From Kangiellaceae bacterium (lineage in GTDB: Bacteria > Pseudomonadota > Gammaproteobacteria > Enterobacterales > Kangiellaceae), in contig JAPHTP010000051.1 in assembly GCA_026196875.1 (NCBI GenBank), positions 1-50,736 on the forward strand: a stretch of DNA of 50,736 nucleotides, given 5' to 3'. Positions 27,981 through 37,106 of the stretch are shown here, piece by piece. A program made the position numbers and the translations under genes. The notes beneath the pieces were generated by a model, which saw nothing but the letters and a program-made list of their open reading frames with translations, was not told where the DNA came from and did not search any database. Position 1 is the first letter of the stretch; every line of letters starts with the position of its first letter.

Positions 27981-28505
27981 TTAAGTTTTCTTTAAATCTT
28001 TTAACACTGCGAAAGGATTAGCTTTCTCCTTTTCTTTAGCGATAGCTTCTTCATCAAGCTCGCCAAATCTCAGCGTTTGGTTAATTTTATCTTGTGGCTT
28101 ATTCGCCACAATCGGTACCGAGAGAATTAACTCATCTTCGATGAGTTGGGCTATATCGAGATAGCCTTCTTCCGTCAATACCGCTTCAAATTCTTCATCA
28201 ATTTCGGCAAGCTGACTTTCACTGGAAACACAGCAATAAACCACTTGTTTATCAAGATTATAGTCAATACCTTCAAAAGTAGTCTGGCATTCGAGCACCA
28301 GTTGTGCTGTTATCTGACATTTAAGTAAACAGCGCTTTTGTAGGTCAAAATAACCCTCAATTTTTACTTCAATATTACCCGAATCATCAAATAGAGCTTC
28401 GGCTAACCTATTGAAATCCTTAACTTTCCAACCAAACTTTAGCTCACCTTCTTTGTTCGCCAACTTGTAAGGTTGAATAGAATAATTATGACTTGATACT
28501 TGCAT
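27981..28505 (-). CDS. yceD: YceD/DUF177 family protein
   Basis: The 174-residue product is a DUF177 protein with the typical Cys-containing strands [19 protein letters not shown], an acidic middle, and [17 protein letters not shown]. In other bacteria the family is linked to 23S rRNA processing or ribosome assembly, and it is nearly always next to rpmF, as here. Lys/Glu-rich C-terminus. First gene of the minus-strand cluster. Confidence 0.93.
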   Translation of the reverse strand: MQVSSHNYSIQPYKLANKEGELKFGWKVKDFNRLAEALFDDSGNIEVKIEGYFDLQKRCLLKCQITAQLVLECQTTFEGIDYNLDKQVVYCCVSSESQLAEIDEEFEAVLTEEGYLDIAQLIEDELILSVPIVANKPQDKINQTLRFGELDEEAIAKEKEKANPFAVLKDLKKT

Positions 28506-28630
28506 AGGCGCGCGATTCTACCCAAAACACCTGTAAAAGGCAAAAGATTTAACCTAAAAACAACTAATTAGGTCAAATACCATCTGTTATTCAGCACCTA
28601 ACCTTTCGGTTAGCTTCAATTTATCTTCTT

Positions 28631-29326
28631 TTATTTCCCGAGCGCCTCTTCTACAGCCGCGAGCGCGTGAATCTTAGTAGTGTCAAATATAGGTACGTTT
28701 GTATCTTCTTGGGATATTAATAGACCTATTTCAGTGCAACCGAGAATAATACCTTCTGCTCCATCACTGGCGAGCTTTTCGACAATGGACAAATAGGCTC
28801 GCTTTGACTCAGCTTCAATTTTCCCTAAACAAAGCTCCTGGTAAATAACACGATGAATTAGCTCTCGGTCTTCTTCATTTGGGACAAGTATTTGAATTCC
28901 ATGTTCTGCAACTATTCGCCCTTTGTAGAAATCTTGCTCCATAGTAAAAGCAGTTCCAAGCAGACCCACTTTGGATATTCTTGATGCCTTTAATTGATCC
29001 GCCGTGGCATCCGCTATATGCAGGACAGGTTTATTTGAAGCTTGTCTTATTTGGTTAAACACTTTATGCATAGTATTTGTACAAATCAGGATAAAATCAG
29101 CCCCACCTTCAGATAGAATTTTTGCTTGTTTAGCAAGCTCTTCGCCAGCTTCATCCCACTTCCCGCTAGATTGAAAATTCTCGATAACCTCAAAATCGAC
29201 GCTATTGAGCAAAATCTTAGCCGAGTGCATTTTTCCAAGTCGTTGGTTAATTTCTTGGTTGATTAATTGGTAGTAAGTTGCAGTGCTTTCCCAACTCATG
29301 CCACCAAGTAAGCCGATGGTTTTCAT
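28631..29326 (-). CDS. Aspartate/glutamate racemase family protein
   Basis: The 231-residue product has both catalytic Cys motifs, ILICTNTMHKV (about residue 84) and EGIILGCTEIGLL (about 196), and the N-terminal IGLLGGMSWESTATYY of the YgeA/aspartate racemase branch. It probably interconverts D- and L-aspartate or a broad amino-acid range without PLP. Alone between yceD and a DUF2750 gene; a role in D-amino-acid supply or cell-wall remodelling is possible but not shown. Confidence 0.88.
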   Translation of the reverse strand: MKTIGLLGGMSWESTATYYQLINQEINQRLGKMHSAKILLNSVDFEVIENFQSSGKWDEAGEELAKQAKILSEGGADFILICTNTMHKVFNQIRQASNKPVLHIADATADQLKASRISKVGLLGTAFTMEQDFYKGRIVAEHGIQILVPNEEDRELIHRVIYQELCLGKIEAESKRAYLSIVEKLASDGAEGIILGCTEIGLLISQEDTNVPIFDTTKIHALAAVEEALGK

Positions 29327-29383
29327 TTGAAGTTTCCTGACAATTCAGGGTTAAAATCAGACCTAGAGTTAAAAATAATAGAG

Positions 29384-29761
29384 TTATTCTCCCTCTAGCA
29401 GGTCGTCTATTAATAATATGGGTTCAATTTCTGCACCGTTTAAATCTTCATCCCAATTTACACCGGCCAACACCTGATCTTCATTCATGCCATGCAGCCA
29501 AGCGTCTACAAAATCATCAAAGCGAATGGCCGTTGGTTTATATACGCTCCACTCACCTACACAGAGCCGTGCAGCATGCTTTTCATTCGACCAAAAAGGT
29601 ATTACTTCTCTTTCGTCAAAATCCTCAGAGTCGCAGATAGCCCAATTTTCACCGTCGCTCAACCCCCAAACAACTTCAGTACCTATCACTTCGTCTAAAA
29701 ATTGTTCGTAAGCGCCTCGGCTATCATAAAATGTATCTTGGTTTGACTCTTCTTTACTCAT
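29384..29761 (-). CDS. DUF2750 domain protein
   Basis: The 125-residue acidic product has the DUF2750 signature: VWGLSDGENWAICDSED, VIPFWSNEKHAARLCVGEW and FDDFVDAWLHGMNEDQVLAGVNW. The domain is a small cytosolic fold of unknown role, often found as a lone gene. It is 57 bp upstream of the racemase gene on the same strand, so they may share a transcript. Confidence 0.8.
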   Translation of the reverse strand: MSKEESNQDTFYDSRGAYEQFLDEVIGTEVVWGLSDGENWAICDSEDFDEREVIPFWSNEKHAARLCVGEWSVYKPTAIRFDDFVDAWLHGMNEDQVLAGVNWDEDLNGAEIEPILLIDDLLEGE

Positions 29762-29943
29762 TTGATTGTCAGCTCATAATCTCGTAAACGGCACCCTATT
29801 GGCGGGCAACATATAACTAATTTTTGTTATTGTCTATCACTATTGAAATAATTGCCTACTAAATATATCAACTTAAGCACTGCTTGGGTAACATTGCGGT
29901 TGTTTAAACGTTTATGCCTTAGCCAATAGAGAGCTACTGATTT

Positions 29944-31773
29944 ATGAGACGAAGCGGTCAGGTTGTCGATTCTAATATTAATGTTAACTGGTCAGTTTTA
30001 AAAAGCTTACTACCCTTCCTTTCTGAATATAGGATAAGAATTTTCTGGGCCGTTATTTGTTTAATACTGGCTAAGCTCTCGACCGTCGCATTACCTTTTC
30101 TTTTAAAATATATAGTAGATTCACTTTCAGAGTCGTCAGCTACAACTCCAGATTTATTAACCGACTTTCCTCCCTGGATAGTAACTCCTATCGCCTTAGT
30201 TGTTGCTTACGGACTATTTAGATTTAGCAACGTATTATTCGGAGAGTTACGAGATACTCTGTTCAGCCGTGTTACCGAAAGAGCAATAAGACGAATCTGC
30301 TTAAGAGTTTTTGAACACTTACATGCTCTGGATGTCAGCTTTCATTTACAAAGAAGGACTGGGGGACTGGCTAGAGATATTGAACGTGGAACGCATGGAA
30401 TAAATTTTTTGATGCGTTTTATGGTTTTCAACATTATCCCAACCTTGATAGAAATATCCCTGGTAATAGGTATTCTACTATTAAATTACGGCTGGTCATT
30501 TGGGTTAGTCACTTTTCTTTCAGTAGTAGGCTACATTGTCTTTTCAGTAATAATCACCGATTGGCGTAATAAATATATTAGAGCCGCCAATGAAGCAGAC
30601 TCAGCAAGCAATACTCGGGCAATCGATAGCCTCCTGAACTACGAAACAGTTAAGTATTTTACAAATGAACAATATGAAGCTCAAAGGTACGATCGCGACT
30701 TAAGCGCATGGGAATCGGCTAAATTAAAAAACAGGATGAGCTTGTTTGCGCTCAATGCTGGTCAGGCTTTAATAATTAGCGCCTCAATTACCGCATTACT
30801 TTACTTGGCCGTTACAAGAGTTCAGCAGGGCCAAATGACTATAGGAGATTTCGTATTAGTCAATGCATTTATGATGCAGTTGTTTATGCCACTTAACTTT
30901 TTGGGATTTGTGTACCGCGAAATTAGAGCGGCTCTGGTTAACATCGAAAAGATGTTCGGATTACTTAAGTTAAATCCAAAAGTAGACGAAAATGAAGACT
31001 CAGAAGCTTTAGTCACCAATCAGCCCCTCTCTATTGAATTCAAAAATGTTAACTTCGGGTACACTCAGGAGCGAAACATACTAAAGGGTATAAGCTTCAA
31101 AATTAACGCCAAAGAGACGGTCGCAATTGTCGGGTCTAGTGGCTCTGGTAAATCCACTATATCGAGATTACTACTAAGGTTTTACGATCCTGATTCCGGT
31201 AGCGTATTAATCAATGGCAAAGATATTTCTAAGCTTTCGCTAAAGTCAGTTAGGGCAGCAATTGGAGTGGTTCCACAAGATACGGTGTTATTTAATGACT
31301 CGATTTTTGAAAATATTCGCTATGGTGATCCAAACTCAAGCAATGAACAAATCGAAAAAGTTATCAATTTAGCTCATCTAACTCAGTTTATTGACGACCT
31401 ACCCGATGGCCAACAGACGCTAGTCGGAGAAAGAGGCCTAAAGCTTTCAGGCGGAGAGAAACAAAGAGTCGCGATAGCTAGAGCCGTTCTGAAACGACCT
31501 CCAATAATGATTTTTGATGAAGCAACTTCGTCGCTAGACAGTCATTCAGAAAAGGCAATATTGGAAAACATCGAAGAACTCTCTGGCAATTACACCAGCC
31601 TCGTTATTGCTCACCGGCTGTCTACTGTAGTAAATGCTGACAGAATTATCGTAGTTGAAAAAGGTGAAATTGTAGAGTCTGGAACGCACCATGAGCTAAT
31701 GGATAATCAGGGTTATTACGCCCAGCTATGGCAAGCGCAGCAGAAGATAAAGGTGAGTTCTTCAAATGATTGA
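29944..31773 (+). CDS. Atm1/HMT1-type ABC exporter, fused membrane and ATPase domains
   Basis: The 609-residue half-transporter has a six-helix membrane domain (residues about 1-340) with FHLQRRTGGLARDIERGT, which is distinctive of the Atm1/HMT1 branch. The ATPase domain shows GSSGSGKST (Walker A, about 397), the signature LSGGEKQRVA (about 501), and MIFDEATSSLD (Walker B, about 520). It probably works as a homodimer exporting glutathione- or metal-type conjugates. Its end overlaps the maf start by 8 bp. Confidence 0.88.
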   Translation: MRRSGQVVDSNINVNWSVLKSLLPFLSEYRIRIFWAVICLILAKLSTVALPFLLKYIVDSLSESSATTPDLLTDFPPWIVTPIALVVAYGLFRFSNVLFGELRDTLFSRVTERAIRRICLRVFEHLHALDVSFHLQRRTGGLARDIERGTHGINFLMRFMVFNIIPTLIEISLVIGILLLNYGWSFGLVTFLSVVGYIVFSVIITDWRNKYIRAANEADSASNTRAIDSLLNYETVKYFTNEQYEAQRYDRDLSAWESAKLKNRMSLFALNAGQALIISASITALLYLAVTRVQQGQMTIGDFVLVNAFMMQLFMPLNFLGFVYREIRAALVNIEKMFGLLKLNPKVDENEDSEALVTNQPLSIEFKNVNFGYTQERNILKGISFKINAKETVAIVGSSGSGKSTISRLLLRFYDPDSGSVLINGKDISKLSLKSVRAAIGVVPQDTVLFNDSIFENIRYGDPNSSNEQIEKVINLAHLTQFIDDLPDGQQTLVGERGLKLSGGEKQRVAIARAVLKRPPIMIFDEATSSLDSHSEKAILENIEELSGNYTSLVIAHRLSTVVNADRIIVVEKGEIVESGTHHELMDNQGYYAQLWQAQQKIKVSSSND

Positions 31774-32359
31774 GATTATTCTAGCTTCTAGTTCTAAATA
31801 TCGTAGACAGCTGCTCGGCAGGATTTGCAATAAGTTTAAACAGCTCTCACCAAACGTCGACGAAAGCATCCTCAATAATGAGCAACCTTTAGACTATGTG
31901 AAGCGTTTAAGCACCAACAAGGCCAATGTTATAGCGCGGAAACATCCCAAGGCTTTGGTTATCGGCTCCGACCAATGCGCAATTTTTAACAATCAAATTT
32001 TAGGCAAGCCAGGAACTAGAGAGCAAGCAATCTCACAGCTTTCGTCCTTTTCAGGACAACAAGTCACTTTTTTGACAGGCGTCTGTTTGGCTGAGTATCA
32101 CACATCTAGCTCTCACTACTTTGTAGATACAACTAGTGTTCATTTCAAAAAACTTACCTTAGAAAAGATAGAAGAGTACATCGAAATAGACTGCCCTCTA
32201 GATTGTGCTGGCAGCTTTAAAGTCGAAAGTTGTGGAGTGTTTCTTTTCGACAAAGTTGTTTCCGATGACCCAACAGCTTTACAAGGATTGCCTTTAATTG
32301 GCTTAGCAAAATTGTTCGAACATTTGAATTTGGATCTTTCCGATCTAATGAATCAGTGA
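31766..32359 (+). CDS. yceF: Maf-family nucleotide pyrophosphatase, YceF type
   Basis: The 197-residue product starts IEIILASSSKYRRQLL and carries SPNVDES, VIGSDQCAI, TFLTGVCL, and the CPLDCAGSFKVE segment of the YceF branch, whose E. coli member hydrolyses 7-methyl-GTP. In E. coli yceF sits between rluC and yceD; here it has moved behind an ABC exporter but stays in the same neighbourhood. Start ATG overlaps the exporter by 8 bp. Confidence 0.88.
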   Translation: MIEIILASSSKYRRQLLGRICNKFKQLSPNVDESILNNEQPLDYVKRLSTNKANVIARKHPKALVIGSDQCAIFNNQILGKPGTREQAISQLSSFSGQQVTFLTGVCLAEYHTSSSHYFVDTTSVHFKKLTLEKIEEYIEIDCPLDCAGSFKVESCGVFLFDKVVSDDPTALQGLPLIGLAKLFEHLNLDLSDLMNQ

Positions 32360-32617
32360 GCCTCTCAACTTGCTAATTTAAAACTATTTTCTGGCAAAAC
32401 AGAAAACTCCTACTATTATTAATAATTGAGATAATAATCTCTTTGTATTTCCGATAGATAGATCGATTGAGCAGCACGATCCGTTGTTATTGTATTTATC
32501 ACAGGGAAATTAGTGTGGGACATTTACGTCTTCAGTTTTTAAAGAGTGACCAAGGTTTTGGTCGCCAACATCCTTTTCTCTCTCAACTTTCCTCAATTTC
32601 GGTAATTGGACGCTGAT

Positions 32618-34864
32618 ATGAATACTCAGCGTTGTCTTAAAGCAATTATGTTTACTGATATTGTAGGTTATACAAGTTTAATGGCCGAGGATGAAGAGAA
32701 AGCCTTGAAGCTATTACAAACGAGTCGCCTGATCCATTCATCAACTGTCTCACTATTTCAAGGGATGCTATTAAAAGAAATAGGTGATGGAACTTTATCG
32801 AGCTTCACTAGTTGTGTATCTGCGGTCGAATGCGCCAGGGAGATTCAGAATCAATATGATTCAGCATTACCGGAGCTTAAACTTAGGATCGGTGTTCATC
32901 TCGGAGATGTTATCGACGAAGGAGATGATCTTATTGGCGACGGAGTTAATGTTGCTTCCAGACTCGAGCAACAAGCGAAGCCCGGCCAAATCATTGTTTC
33001 GAACAGCGTTAAAGATGCTTTAAAAAGCCACCCGGAAATCAAACTAAGATATATTGGTCTAAAAAAACTAAAAGGAATAAAAGCGGAAAAAAAGCTCTTT
33101 TTAGTAAATCCCACTAACTCTGAAACAGAAGTACAAGACTCAATAAGTTACTTTTTTGAGCGGTATAGTATTAAAACTAGAAAGCCCTTATTGGTATCTT
33201 TCTTTCTAATAGGCGCTTTATTCTCTACTTGGTTACTAGTCTCACATTTTTTAGACTCGCAGCCATCAAATAAAGAACCCGTGGCAGCTCAGGTAGACAA
33301 ACAACCTACCATCATGTTAGTTCCATTTAAAGACCTAACAGAGGATCAGTCTCTCAACTATTTAGCACTCGGCTTAACGGAGGAAATTGCAAATGGCTTA
33401 ATCAACATTAAGGAGCTCAAGTTACTAGTTGGTAGTTCCTCAACCATGAAAGACAACACTGTTGACGGGTACTTCCTCCAAGGTAGCATCCGCAGATCCG
33501 GTGATCACTTGAGAGTCACCGCCAAGTTAGTCGACTCGAAAACTGAACAACACTTAATGTCAAATAATTTCGATTATCAATTTAAAGATCTATTCAAATT
33601 TCAAGATGAAATCTCTCGTAAAATAATCAATTCATTAAGCTTACCGGTATCGGAAGAATCAAAAAAAAGTCTTTCTTTTGAGCAAAAAATATCTGCAGAT
33701 TCCTTCAATTACTACCTGATAGGAATAGGGCTTTTATCTGATAATCTTACTGAGAAGAATCTAGCTGATGCCAAGGAAAGCTTTGAGCAAGCGATCAAGT
33801 TAGAGCCTACATTTGGGAAAGCCTACGCGGGCCTATGTCGAACTTTTGCATACTCTCATGATTACTTTTCTACATCCTCCTCTGAACTATTAAAAAATGC
33901 AGAAGAGTCATGTAACAAGGCGCGTAAACTCGCGCCGGGATTAATTGAAAGCTATATTTCACAAGCGATACTATATAGAGAAACATCGAATTACGAGCAA
34001 GCAATACAGCTTTTGGAAATTGCCCTTAGTAAAAACCCAAACAATGTCGACACTTTGTTAGAATTTGGCCAAACATACCGTCTACTTCAAGACCTTGAAA
34101 AGTGCGAAGAGTATTTGTTATTAGCAATTGAACTACAGCCCGGTAACGCAAAGATCTATAACCAGTTGGGATTAGCTTATCTCTTCTTTGGAGCGATCGA
34201 CCGAGCTAAAAACATGTTCGAAAAAACAATCGAATTAGATCCCAACAATATTAGCGGGTTTAACAATCTTGGAACCCTGTATATGTTTGAGACAAAATTC
34301 GAACAAGCTGACTTTTATTTCAGGCGTTCCATAGAGCTCGACCCCAAAGCGTCTACCTACTCTAACAGAGCATCTGTTCTCTATTATCTAGGTCGATTTG
34401 AAGAAGCCCTTCCCTACTACCAGAGAGTTGTCTCTTTAAGCGATACAGACCACTTTAACTGGAGTAGCTTAGCAGACTGTTACTTGCAACTTGGAAATGA
34501 CGTAAAAGCAAATGAAGCATATGCGAATGCAATTAAACACGCTGAAGCCGAACTTAAAAACTCGCCAAAGGACATAACAACCCTCAATATGTTGGGTTAC
34601 TACTATGCGCGAGTGGGAGAAATAGAAAAGGCAAAGAGCTATAGGGACCTGTCTTTAGCAAGCTCTCCCGAAGATATGTACATATATTACTATGCGTCGC
34701 TAATTAATATGATATTGGGAGAGAAAGACAAAGCAATTTCAGATCTCCAGACAGCAGTAAATAAGGGATTTGATACCAAATTAATTAGAGTAGCCCCCGA
34801 GCTTGCAGACCTTAGAAGACACTCCAGCTTTCTCGAATTGGTAAATAACGAAAAAATAAATTGA
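32618..34864 (+). CDS. Class III adenylate/guanylate cyclase with TolB-like and TPR domains
   Basis: From the ATG the product is 748 residues; a TTG at 32606 would add four. Residues 1-165 are a class III cyclase domain: FTDIVGYT and GDGTLSSF carry the two metal Asp, KEIGDG the substrate Lys, GDGVNVASRLEQQ the transition-state Asn and Arg. One membrane helix (LLVSFFLIGALFSTWLL) lies near 190-212, then a TolB-like/FlgO region (IMLVPFKDLTEDQ, YFLQGSIRRSGDHLRV), then TPR repeats to the end (AYAGLCRTFAYSH, IYNQLGLAYLFFGA). It is probably an inner-membrane cyclase making cAMP or cGMP, with its sensor part in the periplasm. The signal it senses is unknown. Confidence 0.88.
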   Translation: MNTQRCLKAIMFTDIVGYTSLMAEDEEKALKLLQTSRLIHSSTVSLFQGMLLKEIGDGTLSSFTSCVSAVECAREIQNQYDSALPELKLRIGVHLGDVIDEGDDLIGDGVNVASRLEQQAKPGQIIVSNSVKDALKSHPEIKLRYIGLKKLKGIKAEKKLFLVNPTNSETEVQDSISYFFERYSIKTRKPLLVSFFLIGALFSTWLLVSHFLDSQPSNKEPVAAQVDKQPTIMLVPFKDLTEDQSLNYLALGLTEEIANGLINIKELKLLVGSSSTMKDNTVDGYFLQGSIRRSGDHLRVTAKLVDSKTEQHLMSNNFDYQFKDLFKFQDEISRKIINSLSLPVSEESKKSLSFEQKISADSFNYYLIGIGLLSDNLTEKNLADAKESFEQAIKLEPTFGKAYAGLCRTFAYSHDYFSTSSSELLKNAEESCNKARKLAPGLIESYISQAILYRETSNYEQAIQLLEIALSKNPNNVDTLLEFGQTYRLLQDLEKCEEYLLLAIELQPGNAKIYNQLGLAYLFFGAIDRAKNMFEKTIELDPNNISGFNNLGTLYMFETKFEQADFYFRRSIELDPKASTYSNRASVLYYLGRFEEALPYYQRVVSLSDTDHFNWSSLADCYLQLGNDVKANEAYANAIKHAEAELKNSPKDITTLNMLGYYYARVGEIEKAKSYRDLSLASSPEDMYIYYYASLINMILGEKDKAISDLQTAVNKGFDTKLIRVAPELADLRRHSSFLELVNNEKIN

Positions 34865-34922
34865 TCTAACTCTAACAAATTTACTTGATTAACTATAAAT
34901 AACGATAACATCGGAGGTTTAC

Positions 34923-35477
34923 ATGAAAATTCGAACAATAGTGAAAAAATCCCTTTACCCTTTGGCTTTACTTTTTGCAACGGCAATAAGTATACAGGCA
35001 AAGGCAGAGTCATGCGCTCCCGCTAAAAAAGCTTACTTACTCGCGTACGAAGATAGTGAACCATTTGTACTCTATCGTAAGGGTGACTTTAAGCATAAAG
35101 CCAAGTTGGTTTGGAAAGCTTTAAAGAAACGATGTATCGGAAACAACGGCAAACAGGTAGAAGATTTTAAGATTGTCTTTTTTAAGGATGAAGAAAAAAG
35201 TAACTACATTTCATGTAATGAGTTATTCAAAAACACCAACACCCCGTGCAGCATAGAATCAAATCAGAGTTCTTCCTACCATGGAAAATCTGTTGCCGTC
35301 AGTAAAAACGGAAAGTTTTCTGGAAAGATTCACTGCCAATCAGATAACAAAAGAAAGTGCAGGAGAAGCAATAAACTTTACGAAGACTTCTGGTTTACTG
35401 TTTACGATATTAGACTCAAGGGGAGCAACAATCCTATTGTTGAAGAAATAGATCCAAGAATAAGGATCAGAAATTAA
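34923..35477 (+). CDS. Secreted basic Cys-rich protein of unknown function
   Basis: The 184-residue product has a Sec signal (PLALLFATAISIQAKAES, cut near residue 28) and at least six cysteines in the mature part (SCAPAK, KRCIGN, ISCNEL, PCSIES, HCQSDNKRKC). It is Lys/Arg-rich, with repeats of FKxK patterns. A strong SD CGGAGG precedes the ATG at good spacing. It starts 58 bp after the cyclase gene on the same strand and may share its transcript, which could make it a cyclase-linked periplasmic or exported protein. No family is recognised. Confidence 0.7.
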   Translation: MKIRTIVKKSLYPLALLFATAISIQAKAESCAPAKKAYLLAYEDSEPFVLYRKGDFKHKAKLVWKALKKRCIGNNGKQVEDFKIVFFKDEEKSNYISCNELFKNTNTPCSIESNQSSSYHGKSVAVSKNGKFSGKIHCQSDNKRKCRRSNKLYEDFWFTVYDIRLKGSNNPIVEEIDPRIRIRN

Positions 35478-35506
35478 CTGTACTGATTCAACCAATTCAA
35501 ATTAAC

Positions 35507-35530
35507 AGCCGGAAATCAATCCGGCTTTTG
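35507..35530. terminator. Bidirectional terminator between the secreted protein and the EamA gene
   Basis: AGCCGG at 35507-35512 pairs with CCGGCT at 35521-35526 around 8 nt, followed by TTTT on the plus strand. The EamA stop codon lies in the loop. It serves the convergent genes on both sides. Confidence 0.65.
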
Positions 35531-36415
35531 CTTGCAACTAAAGCAGTGAACTATGCCTATCCCACTAATCATAACGGCAATCCCTAAAATTTCAAAATCT
35601 CTAATTGAATCATTCAACAGTACTATAGAAAATAGTGCAGTGAAGACTACTCCGCTTGTAGCCAATATGCTGGCTTCATAAGCTTTAAGTACCCGCAGTA
35701 CAAAATTGAAAACCAGCATTACAACGCCTACACAAACTATTCCGTTCAATGAAATTACTAACCAGTCCGTTACACTGATGTTGTCGATTTTGTTGACGTC
35801 TTGTAATCCCCAGACAACCAAAGGCAACGCTCCGAAAATAATTGCAAAAGTCGAAACTTGATTGTTAGTCATTGAATGGTTGTTAATCTGGTGTAGTCTT
35901 CTCATCAGAATGTTCGTAAGTGCCAAACTAATTACCGCAATCAGTAACCATGCTATTCCGTGTAGCTCTCCTTCGGAGGGACTTTCCCAAAAATATAACC
36001 TGACTCCGGAAATAGCTATAGCGGCTCCTATTATTTGAAGCATACTAGGAGGTTCTCTCAGCATTAGCGCGCTAAAAGCCATAGTTACGATGCCAACGAA
36101 GTTAATCAGGTATGCATGAGTGGTTACAGGTAACAAATCTAAGGTATAAAGAAATATCGACCTGACGATAGCAAAATTAAGTAAACCAATTGCGACAACA
36201 TACAACCAGACTTTTGAGTTGGCCTTACTTAGTTTTTCTCTACAGATACCAAAAGTAAAAATGAGCATTACCAAGCTGGCTATTAACATCTGCAGCCAAA
36301 CAAAAGAAAAATAATGGACGTTATTTAGAGTCTGTTTGGCTAACACAGTAACAAGTGCAACCACGGCTATAGTTGAAACCAGTAGCAACGCGGAACCATT
36401 TTTTGAACCAAACAT
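35516..36415 (-). CDS. EamA/DMT-family transporter
   Basis: The 299-residue product is almost wholly hydrophobic with about ten membrane helices in two repeats of five, and has the EamA-type end of each half (MLREPPSMLQIIGAAIAISG and LLNDSIRDFEILGIAVMISG). DMT proteins export amino acids, nucleotides or other small metabolites; the substrate here cannot be told. It follows the HAD gene by 28 bp on the same strand. Confidence 0.88.
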   Translation of the reverse strand: MFGSKNGSALLLVSTIAVVALVTVLAKQTLNNVHYFSFVWLQMLIASLVMLIFTFGICREKLSKANSKVWLYVVAIGLLNFAIVRSIFLYTLDLLPVTTHAYLINFVGIVTMAFSALMLREPPSMLQIIGAAIAISGVRLYFWESPSEGELHGIAWLLIAVISLALTNILMRRLHQINNHSMTNNQVSTFAIIFGALPLVVWGLQDVNKIDNISVTDWLVISLNGIVCVGVVMLVFNFVLRVLKAYEASILATSGVVFTALFSIVLLNDSIRDFEILGIAVMISGIGIVHCFSCKQKPD

Positions 36416-36443
36416 AAAATCTCTGAAGATTTAAAACAACAAC

Positions 36444-37106
36444 CTATTCTGAAGCCCAAGCTTTAAAATGACAAACACTTTCAAGAATTGCAATTGGTTG
36501 ATGCTGTTCAAGCTCAGCGGATGAATTTGCTCCACTTGTAACACCTAACGCATCTACGCCGGCATTAACCGCCATCTGCAAGTCATGAATGCTATCGCCG
36601 ATTACCAATGTCTCACGTTTTGTCTTACCAGAATTTTCCAATAAAATATCTATCATAGATGGACTAGGTTTGGATTCCGCCTCATCCGCGCATACGCTAT
36701 GATCGAAAAAATCAATTAACCCTACCTCGTTCATAACTCTTTGCAACCCATTGCGAGCCTTTCCGGTAGCAACACTGGTCAAAACTCGTTTTTCTTTTAA
36801 CCAATTTAATAAAGACAGACTCCCTTCAAATAAAGGCGTTGGCGTACTATCTCCTTCAACATATTGAAATCGATATTCTTCTAGTAGCATTGCTCTGGCT
36901 TCTTCGCCTGCCATTGGGAACAACTTGTCTAAAACTTCTTTCATCCCAAGTCCAATAATTGATTTTACCTGTTCGTCCGTAGGGATCGGCAGTTCTACAT
37001 TTCTTGCAGTTGTTTGCATTGCGGAAATAATACGGCCAGTGGAATCCATCAAGGTTCCGTCCCAATCAAAGATAATTAACGAATACTTTTCTCTAATAAT
37101 GCTCAT
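36444..37106 (-). CDS. HAD-family phosphatase (Gph-like)
   Basis: The 220-residue product has HAD motif I IIFDWDGTLMDST (Asp14, Asp16), motif II in TSVATGKAR, Lys in CADEAESKPSPSM and motif IV VIGDSIHDLQMAVNAG. A cap domain is inserted after motif I. It overlaps rluC by 4 bp (ATGA), the same pair seen in pseudomonads. The substrate may be phosphoglycolate or another small phosphate ester. Confidence 0.88.
   Translation of the reverse strand: MSIIREKYSLIIFDWDGTLMDSTGRIISAMQTTARNVELPIPTDEQVKSIIGLGMKEVLDKLFPMAGEEARAMLLEEYRFQYVEGDSTPTPLFEGSLSLLNWLKEKRVLTSVATGKARNGLQRVMNEVGLIDFFDHSVCADEAESKPSPSMIDILLENSGKTKRETLVIGDSIHDLQMAVNAGVDALGVTSGANSSAELEQHQPIAILESVCHFKAWASE

Noticed and set aside
32606-32617. 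TTG start adding four residues to the cyclase
   Set aside because: The ATG at 32618 directly precedes the conserved domain; no SD supports the TTG.
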